Positions 15,962 to 23,695 of a DNA stretch of 64,000 nucleotides are shown one piece after another. Positions within the stretch are counted from its first letter, which is position 1; the number at the start of each line of letters is the position of its first letter. The position numbers and the translations under genes are program-made. A model generated the notes under the pieces. The model worked only from the letters and a program-made list of their open reading frames with translations, was not told the DNA's origin and made no database searches. The DNA comes from a virus. Where the stretch lies: positions 30,369-94,368 of IMG/VR virus record IMGVR_UViG_3300028146_000008; one strand, given 5' to 3'.

Positions 15962-16035
15962 TGGCGGGGTCGAAGGGAATCAAACCCTCGTTTTTCGAGC
16001 GACAGTCGAGCGTCTTGTCACTAGACGACGACCCC
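15962..16035 (-). tRNA. tRNA-Asp (GUC)
   Basis: Acceptor GGGGTCG/CGACCCC, discriminator G as usual for Asp, CCA encoded, D-stem CGTC/GACG, anticodon loop CTGTCGC. Confidence 0.85.
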
Positions 16036-16041
16036 TAAATT

Positions 16042-16115
16042 TGGAGCGAGACGTGAGAATCGAACTCACTTCTTCAGTTTGGAAGACTGAGGCACTGCCA
16101 ATATGCCAGTCCCGC
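16042..16115 (-). tRNA. tRNA-Gly (UCC)
   Basis: Acceptor GCGGGAC/GTCTCGC, anticodon stem TCAGT/ACTGA with loop CTTCCAA, T-arm GTGAG/CTCAC, CCA encoded. Confidence 0.9.
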
Positions 16116-16121
16116 GAACTC

Positions 16122-16802
16122 TTAAAATTCTTCGTAAGTCAGTTTCAATTCCAGCGGGTGATGTCTACGGTGTTCGCGAACCATCGCAAGTCCGGGGTAC
16201 TCCCAGGAGGCTATCCGAGGTTCGTGCTGAACCGCGCGGCTACTGATACCAGGAACGTTGTTGGACTTAATCCCGGCGTTCTTCATTACCGTGGCGATCC
16301 ACCAGTCTTCCTGCATCAGCCTCCACCCTGGATTCGGGTTGCTGTGGAAGTACTTGTAGTGAAGTTTCTTGTCAGAGGTGACCACGGCTTTCAGAGCCCT
16401 GCGGGACAGCCAGTATCCACCACCGGAACAAATCTTGGATCCGAGCCCGTCGAACTCCCGAGCCTCCCCTGCGTAGTCGAACCGCTTCAGAGCGGCCAAC
16501 CTTTCGGGGAACAGGTAGGTGTCATCGTCGCACTTGAACACCGCGTCGAAACCTTCCTGGTACGCCCAGGTGAGCATCGCCCGAATCTTCAGAGCCAGAT
16601 TGTCGTAATCATCCGGAACATCCAATTGGACTTCATCAGGGTAGTTGAAGGGGTGTGACCCGGCACCGTAAAAGAAACGATGCTTATAGGGTCCCCCAAT
16701 TTTGGTAACCCAGGCTCCGCGCTGGTAGTTGCAATAGTCGGCCCGCTTATGGCAGGCGGTGATGGCGATTAGGATTTTCAAGGTTAGTGCTGGATGACGC
16801 AA
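16122..16802 (-). CDS. GT31-like (galactosyltransferase/Fringe type) glycosyltransferase
   Basis: 226 residues. Shows the metal-binding acidic motif FKCDDDTYLF (residues about 90-99) and the later GGGYWLSRRALKAV and MQEDWWIATVMKNAG, which fit the GT31 acceptor and catalytic region. Predicted to add a sugar from a nucleotide donor. Overlaps the small gene upstream by 19 bases. Another member of the scattered glycan set. Confidence 0.75.
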   Translation of the reverse strand: MRHPALTLKILIAITACHKRADYCNYQRGAWVTKIGGPYKHRFFYGAGSHPFNYPDEVQLDVPDDYDNLALKIRAMLTWAYQEGFDAVFKCDDDTYLFPERLAALKRFDYAGEAREFDGLGSKICSGGGYWLSRRALKAVVTSDKKLHYKYFHSNPNPGWRLMQEDWWIATVMKNAGIKSNNVPGISSRAVQHEPRIASWEYPGLAMVREHRRHHPLELKLTYEEF

Positions 16803-16966
16803 ATATGAGGAATGTGGCCTTCGGGTGTGACTTTAAAAAACACACCCTCGGCTAAGAGCTGCCGGATCGCTTCGTCCTGGTCAAACCCTTGCTTCATGCG
16901 GGTGTCAAGTTTGAAAAAACACTCGGGAGCAATCCGCCACGCTATTCCGTCAATGATGGTTTCCAT
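16784..16966 (-). CDS. Small unknown protein (60 aa)
   Basis: ATG at 16966 lies eight bases after the previous stop; an earlier TTG would overlap that gene. Helix-rich (MKQGFDQDEAIRQLLAEGVF). Not recognised. Confidence 0.45.
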   Translation of the reverse strand: METIIDGIAWRIAPECFFKLDTRMKQGFDQDEAIRQLLAEGVFFKVTPEGHIPHICVIQH

Positions 16967-16974
16967 AGAAGGGT

Positions 16975-17202
16975 TCAGACCCCATTGTTCAGCAAATCGA
17001 CGGCGGGCAGAGAGTCCCAACTGTTACAAATCACGGTCGCCATTTCGGTGGGTTCGAGAAACCATTTCTGTTTGCCGTATACGATACGGGCCAGCTTCGG
17101 GGACATATTTCTAAAAGTCCAAGACAAGCCCGAGGGATCCATCGGACTCAATTGCTCGAACACTTCCACGCCATCTGGCAGAATTAATCTTCGGTGCGCC
17201 AT
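16975..17202 (-). CDS. Small unknown protein (75 aa)
   Basis: ATG at 17202 with AGAGAG upstream. Beta-rich (RLILPDGVEVFEQLSPMDPS). Two variant copies of the dispersed palindrome lie just upstream. Not recognised. Confidence 0.5.
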   Translation of the reverse strand: MAHRRLILPDGVEVFEQLSPMDPSGLSWTFRNMSPKLARIVYGKQKWFLEPTEMATVICNSWDSLPAVDLLNNGV

Positions 17203-17219
17203 GTCTCTCTTTCATTTAG

Positions 17220-17262
17220 TTGTTCACTCAGCGGAGTACTGTACTTCACTGTGCGGAGTGAC
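17220..17262. repeat. Two palindrome variants (GCGGAGT form)
   Basis: GTTCACTCAGCGGAGTACT and ACTTCACTGTGCGGAGTGAC in tandem between genes at 17202 and 17246; the right arm GTGAA is replaced by GCGGAGT. Confidence 0.55.
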
Positions 17263-17512
17263 TTAGTTCTCGGCGGACAAGTTCCTGTGCTTCTTCGGTG
17301 TAATCGAACCACTCGTTGTGGCAGCGGATATGTTCTAGTTCACTGTGTAAACAACGTTCGTCTTCTATTTCTCCCGAAATGCGCCCGATCAAATCCAAGT
17401 CATCTGCGTTCTCTCGGAGAAGGAAGTTAAAGCGCCGGTCTACTTCGCTGGCTGATTTCGAGTAACCAATTTTCAAGCGGTTTGTTTTCTGGGCTAGGAT
17501 GAAATAGATCAC
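17246..17512 (-). CDS. GIY-YIG-like (T5orf172/Mug113) protein
   Basis: 88 residues: IYFILAQKTNRLKIGYSKS resembles the N-terminal strand pair of the short GIY-YIG relatives, followed by RRFNFLLREN and a helix with ERCLHSELEHIR and the NEWFD ending typical of T5orf172/Mug113. A possible small nuclease; the key Tyr and Glu positions are not all certain. Confidence 0.65.
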   Translation of the reverse strand: MIYFILAQKTNRLKIGYSKSASEVDRRFNFLLRENADDLDLIGRISGEIEDERCLHSELEHIRCHNEWFDYTEEAQELVRRELSHSAQ

Positions 17513-17961
17513 TAGTTCACTCAGTGAAGTGCTAGGGGACTTGATAATGAGAATTTTCCTTAAAGGTACTCGGGGGGCTCCACCCGGCTAGGCGTACTGG
17601 TACGAATAGGGTCCCCTATCTAATAGTACTAGAACTCTCAGTAGCTATATAACCGTCTGTAACTTACTGATTCAATTGAGCATACCTCGTCAGACGCGCG
17701 GGGAGTATGCAAGGGGTTTCGGATCTATGCGGGGGATTCGAGACATTGCGGCCATGCGAAGAGAATGCGATAAAATACACATAGAGTCGTATGGTAAGTT
17801 ATTGAAAACATTGGCCGATTGTTTTTGAAACCCGCTAACTAACTGATTCGGCGCAAGATGCGTTTATTCGCATGTTAAGTTATTGATAAGATTCGACTTA
17901 AAACTGCAAAAACCCGGCAATATGCGGTTACTTTTAGTAACTAGCTTACTTTGGCCGCGCC
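17513..17961. promoter_or_regulatory. 449-bp non-coding region with paired direct repeats
   Basis: No gene seen. It separates leftward and later rightward transcription. A palindrome copy lies at 17516-17528. Two repeat types each occur twice: AACTTACTGATTC/AACTAACTGATTC (about 17660 and 17837) and GGTAAGTTATTGA/GTTAAGTTATTGA (about 17793 and 17874). Repeat pairs, AT-rich patches and position suggest an origin or switch region. Inference only. Confidence 0.45.
17516..17528. repeat. Dispersed palindrome copy
   Basis: TTCACTCAGTGAA followed by GTGCT, just upstream of the gene at 17246-17512. Confidence 0.65.
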
Positions 17962-18357
17962 TTAAAAGCATTCGCCGCCTGGTTGCTCTGCCGTCTCTGA
18001 TTCCATTAGACTTATATCGCTAGTTCCCTGCCCTATTGTCTTCGGATCAAACACTTGCTCAAAAGCACGGTTTACAGCCTCGCTGACCTCTTCCTGTGTC
18101 GGGTTAGCTCGTTTCCTTAATCTCTCGTCCGATAACTCTCTATCAGTCACGTATTGCACGTCTACGGGTATTCCTGCTTTCCTCAGCATCTCGTGACATT
18201 CTGACTGGTGCGGTCGAACTGTATCAGGTCCGTATTTAACTTCTACGGCGATTACTCTGCCGTTCAATTCTACCAGTAGATCCGGCCATCCTTTATTCAC
18301 TACTCGGCAACCTGCCCGGATTAGGCGATTATAGACTACTTCCTCTGCAGGTGTCAT
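17962..18357 (-). CDS. VRR-NUC type nuclease
   Basis: 131 residues. Conserved order of the VRR-NUC (PD-(D/E)XK) fold: GWPDLLVELNGRVIAVEVKY with the catalytic Asp, Glu and Lys, then RPHQSECHEMLRKAGIPV with the Gln-bearing helix. Probably a structure-specific DNA nuclease. Four-base overlap with the gene upstream. The C-terminal 40 residues are extra and look unstructured. Confidence 0.8.
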   Translation of the reverse strand: MTPAEEVVYNRLIRAGCRVVNKGWPDLLVELNGRVIAVEVKYGPDTVRPHQSECHEMLRKAGIPVDVQYVTDRELSDERLRKRANPTQEEVSEAVNRAFEQVFDPKTIGQGTSDISLMESETAEQPGGECF

Positions 18358-18623
18358 TCTGAGAATAGTCCTGTTTTCGCCTTAGCTCTTTTTGGCCGGG
18401 TTGCCTTAATGCTCGTTAGCTTTTCGAGTGTGGCCAAGAGCTTAATCCTATCTCCCATGCCTAGCGTGTCGGTTTCGAGCAATTCCATAATCTGCCGCGC
18501 GGCGTCCATCCTCATATCCTGCCGTTTGTAGCCTCTGCCGTCCTTGCCGGGTTTCGGGTTTGGTTCGACTACTTCACTAAGCGGAGTGCTTATCTCTTCC
18601 TTTATTTGTTCTATTTCGTCCAT
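18354..18623 (-). CDS. Unknown helical protein (89 aa)
   Basis: Acidic N-terminus, then basic helices (MRMDAARQIMELLETDTLGM) and a Lys/Arg-rich tail. Co-transcribed with the VRR-NUC gene. It could be a DNA-binding partner. Not recognised. Confidence 0.5.
   Translation of the reverse strand: MDEIEQIKEEISTPLSEVVEPNPKPGKDGRGYKRQDMRMDAARQIMELLETDTLGMGDRIKLLATLEKLTSIKATRPKRAKAKTGLFSE
18571..18589. repeat. Palindrome variant (GCGGAGTG form, in gene)
   Basis: ACTTCACTAAGCGGAGTGC inside the coding region at 18354-18623. Confidence 0.55.
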
Positions 18624-18691
18624 GCAATTAGTCTACCATACTTCGCTTTATTCTGCCATCCATATTTTTAGTACTATCTGTATTTTGGTAC

Positions 18692-18719
18692 TTGACATTA
18701 TTTCTCTATGCTTTATAGT
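18692..18719 (+). promoter_or_regulatory. Promoter of the small-gene operon
   Basis: TTGACA (18692-18697), 16-base spacer, TATAGT (18714-18719). A palindrome variant (18736-18753) follows, where a repressor could block transcription. Confidence 0.65.
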
Positions 18720-18735
18720 TGTCTACTGTAAGGCA

Positions 18736-18753
18736 GTTCACTAAGCGGAGTGA
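18736..18753. repeat. Palindrome variant after the operon promoter
   Basis: GTTCACTAAGCGGAGTGA between promoter and first gene of the plus-strand operon; a plausible operator. Confidence 0.55.
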
Positions 18754-18762
18754 GGGATATAA

Positions 18763-18954
18763 ATGCAAAATGAATGGATTCGTACTAACCCGGCAATCCC
18801 CCGCGATTGTCTGACGCGCGGTTGCTTGATTACATATCTGGACGAAAATAAGGAATTTTGGCGTGCAGAAGTAGACGCGGTTTTGTCTGACCGCGTTCTG
18901 ACCGTTTATGGTCTCGAAATTCCGTTTTCCATGATTACTTTGGTTCAATCGTAA
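18763..18954 (+). CDS. Small phage protein (63 aa)
   Basis: First gene of the plus-strand operon. Beta-rich, small SH3-like look (RGCLITYLDENKEFWRAEVD). No domain recognised. Probably early host-takeover or regulatory function by position. Confidence 0.6.
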   Translation: MQNEWIRTNPAIPRDCLTRGCLITYLDENKEFWRAEVDAVLSDRVLTVYGLEIPFSMITLVQS

Positions 18955-19002
18955 GACGAGAAGACTAAACCAGTTCACTCACTAAACAGGAGAATAGATA
19001 AT

Positions 19003-19200
19003 ATGACTTGGAAACCGTTTATCGTAATTTGGGCCGTCGAGAAGGATTCTCCCGCGATAACCCGCCGATTGATCTTCTCTCTGCAGGATTTTGACTTCGC
19101 CTATGCCGCGTACAACTCATTCCGTGGCGACGTGGCTATCGGATCTAAGCTCGCTTGCGGGTTTTATCGTACACACCAATTGGTGACGAAAGGAAACTAA
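19003..19200 (+). CDS. Small phage protein (65 aa)
   Basis: ATG with AGGAG upstream. Compact alpha/beta (FIVIWAVEKDSPAITRRLIF). A degenerate palindrome half-site lies just upstream. Not recognised. Confidence 0.55.
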   Translation: MTWKPFIVIWAVEKDSPAITRRLIFSLQDFDFAYAAYNSFRGDVAIGSKLACGFYRTHQLVTKGN

Positions 19201-19201
19201 A

Positions 19202-19318
19202 ATGCCCTCTATGCAACTATCATTCTGGCAGTGGTATCAGGTTCTAAGGTCTCATGGGCACTGGAGTATGCTTGAGTCTGTTTGGTACGCTTTGTACCTG
19301 AAAGGGTTAGTTCGATGA
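19202..19318 (+). CDS. 38-aa peptide
   Basis: ATG one base after the previous stop, with AAAGGAAA upstream. Trp/Tyr-rich (FWQWYQVLRSHGHWSMLESV). Ends ATGA into the next gene. Coupling supports it as real. Confidence 0.55.
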   Translation: MPSMQLSFWQWYQVLRSHGHWSMLESVWYALYLKGLVR

Positions 19319-19620
19319 TCACGAAACACACGCCCGGACCTTGGGAAACCGTATTTGAAGGGCATCGTCTATCCGTTTGGTCTGAAGGATACGGTTTCGT
19401 ACACTCGCATGAAGTACCGCAAGTAAACATAGGTGCCACACAAACCGCGAACGCTAACGCGCGTCTTATCTCTGCTGCGCCTGAATTGCTGCAGGCATTG
19501 CGCGACTTGCAAAAAGAGCTTCGCGACGCCATAAAACTAGACGTTAAAAAACACTATTCCTTAATGGTTGCCGATGCTTGTGCGAGTAAGGCAATCGCCA
19601 AAGCAGAAGGGAAAGACTAA
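19315..19620 (+). CDS. Phage protein with TPGPWE and NARLISAAPELL motifs
   Basis: 101 residues; ATG overlaps the previous stop as ATGA. Begins MITKHTPGPWE and contains NARLISAAPELLQALRD, a pair of motifs common in a widespread small phage protein family of unknown role. Confidence 0.75.
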   Translation: MITKHTPGPWETVFEGHRLSVWSEGYGFVHSHEVPQVNIGATQTANANARLISAAPELLQALRDLQKELRDAIKLDVKKHYSLMVADACASKAIAKAEGKD

Positions 19621-19829
19621 TGAAACGAACTGTTTGTATCACACTCCCCGACCTAGCATGGCCAGTTACACTCGAACAAACGGGAATAGACCGCTTTACC
19701 GTGACTTACGGGAAACAAGTCAAAAGCGGATTGCGGTATGGGCAAGCGGCAACAGAACTAGGTGCATGTATCATGCACGCTCTTGCTTGTGACGGAAAAT
19801 TAGACAATCGTGAGAAAGGCGAGAAGTAA
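19620..19829 (+). CDS. Small phage protein (69 aa)
   Basis: ATG shares its A with the previous TAA. Beta N-terminus (RTVCITLPDLAWPVTLEQTG), helical end. Not recognised. Confidence 0.6.
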   Translation: MKRTVCITLPDLAWPVTLEQTGIDRFTVTYGKQVKSGLRYGQAATELGACIMHALACDGKLDNREKGEK

Positions 19830-20047
19830 TGTCTAACCCCTATACCGTCGAATCCTTGCGCCAGTATGTAGGGTTAACTGGTTTGTTGTCTTCGGACAAA
19901 CTACAGTTTAACGTTTTGATTCTAGACGCGAAAGTCAGTTACGGGAATTCTAGGTTTCTTGTAATACCTGTAAGCGGATCCGGGGAAGTCTGGGTAGATT
20001 CTAGTCGGGTTTCGGTTTCGAGTACTTCACTTAGTGAACGGCTGTAA
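19829..20047 (+). CDS. Small phage protein (72 aa)
   Basis: ATG overlaps the previous stop. Beta-rich (NSRFLVIPVSGSGEVWVDSS). Its last codons (SSTSLSERL) are encoded by a copy of the dispersed palindrome, suggesting the repeat entered the 3' end of the gene. Confidence 0.6.
   Translation: MSNPYTVESLRQYVGLTGLLSSDKLQFNVLILDAKVSYGNSRFLVIPVSGSGEVWVDSSRVSVSSTSLSERL
20026..20038. repeat. Dispersed palindrome copy (gene 3' end)
   Basis: TTCACTTAGTGAA with AGTAC before and CGG after; encodes the C-terminus of the gene ending at 20047. Confidence 0.7.
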
Positions 20048-20093
20048 AATGTTTTCAATTCGTGCGGCCAGCACGTTAAACACGGAGGAAGTT

Positions 20094-20312
20094 ATGTATA
20101 CGACTCAAAAGCAGGTTAGGGAAGCATTCTGGGATGCATGGCGCGATGGGCAGTTTAAGGGTATGAACGTCACACCTCGACTCATTACCGATTACAGCGG
20201 CAAAGGCAAAATGCACAACACAGACACGCGCACGGCATTTTGTGATTTCGTGGATATGCTTTTCAAGTCTGGCCAATTGGCTGAAGGTCTGGCGGAAAGA
20301 GTGACGCTATGA
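20094..20312 (+). CDS. Small phage protein (72 aa)
   Basis: ATG at 20094 with GGAGGAAG upstream, preferred over an ATG at 20034. Aromatic helix at the start (QVREAFWDAWRDGQFKGMNV). Not recognised. Confidence 0.6.
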   Translation: MYTTQKQVREAFWDAWRDGQFKGMNVTPRLITDYSGKGKMHNTDTRTAFCDFVDMLFKSGQLAEGLAERVTL

Positions 20313-20686
20313 GCACGCGAAAAGAACGTCACGAATTCATTGCAATGCTTTATGAGCACTCACCGCACAAGTGGCAGGAATCTGACCCGCCGATGTTCAT
20401 TCAACGGCAAGCGGAATTGCTCATGCGCTACAGCGCGACGTTGCACCGTCTCGCGGAAGAACTGTGCAATGGCTATCAGGATTACAAAGGCAACTGGGAC
20501 GAAAAACGTACAACTTTGGCCGAAAAGAAGCAAGCTCGAATCGAACAACGTGCGGCAGAGGTAGCAGCGGCCATCGGCGGAAAAGTTATCACTGGCGGGG
20601 ATCCGCGCGGCTGTGTGCTCAAAGTTGTGTTCCCAGACGGCTATACAAATGACTGGGGGAGAGAAGGAATCTGCGTACCAGCCTAA
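20309..20686 (+). CDS. Unknown phage protein (125 aa)
   Basis: Four-base overlap with the gene before. Helical (FIQRQAELLMRYSATLHRLA), ending in strands (GGKVITGGDPRGCVLKVVF). Not recognised. Confidence 0.55.
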   Translation: MSTRKERHEFIAMLYEHSPHKWQESDPPMFIQRQAELLMRYSATLHRLAEELCNGYQDYKGNWDEKRTTLAEKKQARIEQRAAEVAAAIGGKVITGGDPRGCVLKVVFPDGYTNDWGREGICVPA

Positions 20687-20698
20687 GTATTCCACACT

Positions 20699-20726
20699 CT
20701 TACCCTATAGTGACAGGTAGGGTAAG
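20699..20726. promoter_or_regulatory. Perfect 9-bp inverted repeat
   Basis: CTTACCCTA and TAGGGTAAG around a 10-base centre, between two operon genes. No T-run follows, so it is more likely an operator or RNA hairpin than a terminator. Confidence 0.45.
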
Positions 20727-20775
20727 TACGGGGAGTATTCAGTTCCCTTGTAAAATCAAACTGGAGGAAACGCTA

Positions 20776-21081
20776 ATGGGCACTCAGAAACTAGGACGTA
20801 GCAGAGCGGCGAAGCGAGCAAAAGACATACACTTTCATAGTGACAATATGCTAGGTACTGACGGGCACCCGGCTATAAAGGTTAAGTACTATGGTTCAGC
20901 TCCGAGCGAATACGCTTGGGATGCAACCGTAGAGGATTTTTGGTTTAGCGCAAAGATGATCGCGCACGAACATGGATACTCAGGCGTTTTTAGCGAGGGC
21001 CGCTCCGGTGGCTGGCTTGTTCCCTTCTCTCAATATCAAAACGGCAAGCTCAAAACACGCGGCCAAAGGACAGGTACCTAA
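20776..21081 (+). CDS. Unknown phage protein (101 aa)
   Basis: ATG at 20776 with GGAGGAA upstream. Basic N-terminus (MGTQKLGRSRAAKRAKDIHF), alpha/beta middle. Last gene of the plus-strand operon. Not recognised. Confidence 0.55.
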   Translation: MGTQKLGRSRAAKRAKDIHFHSDNMLGTDGHPAIKVKYYGSAPSEYAWDATVEDFWFSAKMIAHEHGYSGVFSEGRSGGWLVPFSQYQNGKLKTRGQRTGT

Positions 21082-21459
21082 GTATCTCTGGCGCTATGCC
21101 CGCTGAATTGATCCGTGCCCGCTTACCTGGAGGTGTCTAACGCTGGCCGATAGCACAATTCGCGTGTACTCGCACGGCGGAATATGCTTGTGTTCGCGCG
21201 TGTCAGAATACGTGTAAGTATTACCGTGTCAAATATACACGTCCTATGCGTACTGGTGTACTAGAACTAAGAAATACCCTCGGCCATCGTCTGGAAAAAT
21301 TCCAAATCCTGAAAAACCTGGGCGCTCAAAAACACTTGCGCGATTGAATTCGGGGGAGCAAAAAGTCTTGCGCTTTGTTTTTAAGCCTACTTTATTAGGT
21401 TTTATATGCGAAAGTATATCTAATACCTAATATGATAGGTCTTAACATATCACGCGCGG
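21082..21459. other. Convergent intergenic region with hairpins
   Basis: 378 bp without a gene, between the ends of converging operons. It holds an inverted repeat TATTAGGT/ACCTAATA (21393-21432) with an inner ATAT/ATAT pairing, and a second ACCTAAT...ATAGGT block next to it. Could end transcription or bind a protein. No T-run terminator seen. Confidence 0.4.
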
Positions 21460-21855
21460 CTATTCGGATTGCTCTTTGGAAACTCGGCGGGGCTTTGGGA
21501 CTTTGCGGCGTTGCCGCTTAAATCTTGTGATCTCATCCACCAGATAACCCAAGTGATACGCCACTACCTCGTTTTGCTTTTTCACGTCCATTACGTCGAA
21601 CATGCGTTTGATTGCGTGGTAGCTCTCATGCGCGATAGTTCCCGCGCTTGCGTTGGGTTTTAGAAATATGAAACTGCAATCTTCGTCGCTGTGTACGGTC
21701 AACGCTTCTGTGTATTCGAGACCATCTATGCACGCGGTCGGGGGGTATTTTTTCGTTGCCGCTGCGATGTCTGATGCGAACTCGACATGCACCCAGTAAT
21801 TCGAGAAAACGGGAAATTCAATTATTGTGAACCGGCTCCTCGGTTTTGACCTCAA
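21460..21855 (-). CDS. Zinc-peptidase-like protein (HESYH)
   Basis: 131 residues with AHESYHAIKRMFDV, an HExxH-type zinc site, and a further Glu in the next helix (KQNEVVAYHLGYLVDEITRF), the third-ligand position in many metallopeptidases. Basic tail. Start is uncertain: TTG at 21855 with GGGG upstream fits best. Could be a small protease or a fold relative. Confidence 0.6.
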   Translation of the reverse strand: MRSKPRSRFTIIEFPVFSNYWVHVEFASDIAAATKKYPPTACIDGLEYTEALTVHSDEDCSFIFLKPNASAGTIAHESYHAIKRMFDVMDVKKQNEVVAYHLGYLVDEITRFKRQRRKVPKPRRVSKEQSE

Positions 21856-22159
21856 TTGGAATCCCCTGGGCTATGCCGTTCTTTTCTACGATTGTTACTT
21901 TAACCGTTTTAAAACTGTATTTGTTCTCGTACCCGCGCAAACACAGACGTTGCTTCACTAAGTGAATAGCTTGCTCGGGATCGTCCGTGATGACGGTCCA
22001 AGTTATGAAATTCGTGGAGAATCGTTTACCGAGTGAAGTGATTGTGACCAGGTAGCCAGTTTCAGGATCTACCGGCCTAACAAGTTCGTTACTGACAGGT
22101 ATCGGAACAACGCGGCCCCTCCGGTTAGAATCACGAGCACTAACACCGCGAGCAGCCAT
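21818..22159 (-). CDS. Unknown protein (up to 113 aa)
   Basis: Beta-rich (GYLVTITSLGKRFSTNFITW). The first 30 codons overlap the membrane gene upstream in another frame, so translation may begin further in. A palindrome copy lies inside. Not recognised. Confidence 0.45.
   Translation of the reverse strand: MAARGVSARDSNRRGRVVPIPVSNELVRPVDPETGYLVTITSLGKRFSTNFITWTVITDDPEQAIHLVKQRLCLRGYENKYSFKTVKVTIVEKNGIAQGIPIEVKTEEPVHNN
21954..21966. repeat. Dispersed palindrome copy (in gene)
   Basis: TTCACTAAGTGAA inside the gene at 21818-22159. Confidence 0.65.
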
Positions 22160-22860
22160 GATTTCCCCTCGGATTTGGGTTCTGAAATTACTGGAACCGA
22201 TTTCGGTTTATACAGAACATCTACCGCTTTGCGATTCGCCGGATCTTGAATGAAGTCCTCGAACTCTTTTGCGGTCATTGCTTGAATCGAAGAGAACGTT
22301 ACGGTCGGTGCTTTCGCGTCCGCGAAAAGGGGATACTCTGATTTCCAGCCAGTCAGTTTGACGAAATCTTCTACAAATTGAACCGCGTTAGATTGTGGCA
22401 GTCCATTCCATTGGAGTTCGGCAGCTCGGGCGGGCGGAACATCTAAACTCTTTTTGAGATCGTTTAGTTCTTTTTCTGTGTTCCAGAGTTTGCCGCGCAA
22501 TTCTTCAATAATATTGTTCTGGTTCAGTACGGATTGGAACAGACTCCCCCCGAGATCAAACAACATGCGGCCATTCGCGTCTCTGACTTCCGCAATTTGC
22601 TTCCAGTTATCGCTCGTAACCTTATACGTCGCTGCTTCATTCTCCGCGCGGGCAAGGTTTACATGAACTACTTCGAGCGTGTTCTTTAGGGATTCTACGT
22701 CTTTGCGTAGTTGCTCGACTTCGCGGCGCGTGATTGTGCGACCTGCGATTGTAGCGTCAACGAGTTCTGTCGCTTTTGCTACGATCCCCTCATCCGTGAG
22801 AATTTGTGAGGCGTCGAAACCCTGCAAAGCGGCGACGATCTCTTTAGCTATCTTGCTCAT
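22069..22860 (-). CDS. Coiled-coil membrane protein with scaffold-like motif
   Basis: 263 residues: helical N-terminus, long coiled coil (ITRREVEQLRKDVESLKNTL), then MTAKEFEDFIQDPANRKAVD plus VLYKP, and a C-terminal membrane segment (SWLLAVLVLVILTGGAALF). The MTAKEF unit matches the C-terminus of the scaffold candidate at 1664-2584. It may link the membrane to an assembling or entering head, or bind the same partner. Function inferred only. Confidence 0.6.
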   Translation of the reverse strand: MSKIAKEIVAALQGFDASQILTDEGIVAKATELVDATIAGRTITRREVEQLRKDVESLKNTLEVVHVNLARAENEAATYKVTSDNWKQIAEVRDANGRMLFDLGGSLFQSVLNQNNIIEELRGKLWNTEKELNDLKKSLDVPPARAAELQWNGLPQSNAVQFVEDFVKLTGWKSEYPLFADAKAPTVTFSSIQAMTAKEFEDFIQDPANRKAVDVLYKPKSVPVISEPKSEGKSWLLAVLVLVILTGGAALFRYLSVTNLLGR

Positions 22861-23002
22861 TGCTTTCCTTCTGTTGCTCGTTAATACGAGGAACGTATTC
22901 GATATGCTTCATTACAGTCAGGTCCGGGCAATTGTGCGTTTCGTCTTTGTAGAAAATCGTTTCGCACACTGGACAAATCAAATAATCCTTCAACTCAATC
23001 AT
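22844..23002 (-). CDS. Small zinc-ribbon protein (52 aa)
   Basis: ATG at 23002 overlaps the previous stop (ATGA). Starts MIELKDYLICPVCETIFYKD, with Cys/His ligands CPVC and HNCPDL. Probably binds one zinc. Role unknown. Confidence 0.6.
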   Translation of the reverse strand: MIELKDYLICPVCETIFYKDETHNCPDLTVMKHIEYVPRINEQQKESNEQDS

Positions 23003-23259
23003 GCCCGACTGATCTCCTCTTGCCTGACTTGTTCTATTTCGTTCACTGAACAAAATGGCAAGAATTTGCGTCCGCCTTCGTAGACCAGCATCCCTGCTAC
23101 TAAATCCCCACCCTCGGGCTCCGGGACTTGTTCGAGGAATAGTGTTACCCGATTGTCCTCGAATAAATGTTTTTGAAGATTCCACTTCAATCCTGCAGAG
23201 CGAAGCGAGTGCTTAACTTTTAGCCACGCTTCACTCTCTGATTGGATCTCAATTATCAT
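22999..23259 (-). CDS. Unknown protein (86 aa)
   Basis: ATG at 23259. Alpha/beta (EAWLKVKHSLRSAGLKWNLQ). A short palindrome GTTCACTGAAC (23041-23051) lies in the coding region. Not recognised. Confidence 0.5.
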   Translation of the reverse strand: MIIEIQSESEAWLKVKHSLRSAGLKWNLQKHLFEDNRVTLFLEQVPEPEGGDLVAGMLVYEGGRKFLPFCSVNEIEQVRQEEISRA

Positions 23260-23301
23260 TTTTGAATCGTAGCACAATTCGTGAACTAATTCAAGAACTA
23301 A

Positions 23302-23559
23302 TTAGCTCGGAGATGTCATCGCGTAACCCCTGGAGGTCCACTTGCGCGGATTCTTCGGGACTTTGGGCATAGACTTAGGGATCGCACCCATTCCAGTCTT
23401 GGGCGATTCCTCGCTGCGCGTGCCGTTGTGCTTTAGCTGGCCTTCGCCTGTGCGGGATTTGCCGATTACTTCAAAGTACGTTGCGGGTGTTTGCCGCCAA
23501 CTCTTGTTTACGCCTTTGGGATTGCCACTTCCGGTTTTCGACTTCGGTACTGGTTTCAT
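23302..23559 (-). CDS. Basic low-complexity protein (85 aa)
   Basis: ATG at 23559. Rich in Lys, Pro, Ser and Gly (KPVPKSKTGSGNPKGVNKSW), no fold expected. It might bind nucleic acid or pack with the virion. Not recognised. Confidence 0.5.
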   Translation of the reverse strand: MKPVPKSKTGSGNPKGVNKSWRQTPATYFEVIGKSRTGEGQLKHNGTRSEESPKTGMGAIPKSMPKVPKNPRKWTSRGYAMTSPS

Positions 23560-23596
23560 TGTGTTTCTCGTTTGTTTCTGTAATTTCGTTGCGTGG

Positions 23597-23614
23597 CACT
23601 TCACTTGTGAAGTG
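23597..23614. repeat. Longest palindrome copy
   Basis: CACTTCAC-TT-GTGAAGTG, eight-base perfect arms, between a promoter-like region and the gene at 23302-23559. Confidence 0.7.
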
Positions 23615-23695
23615 GCTTGTGGAATGACCTATTTCAGTAAATTGGCCAATTTCAGCAACTGTTGAAATGGCATGTTTTAGTGAAATTCATTGTAT

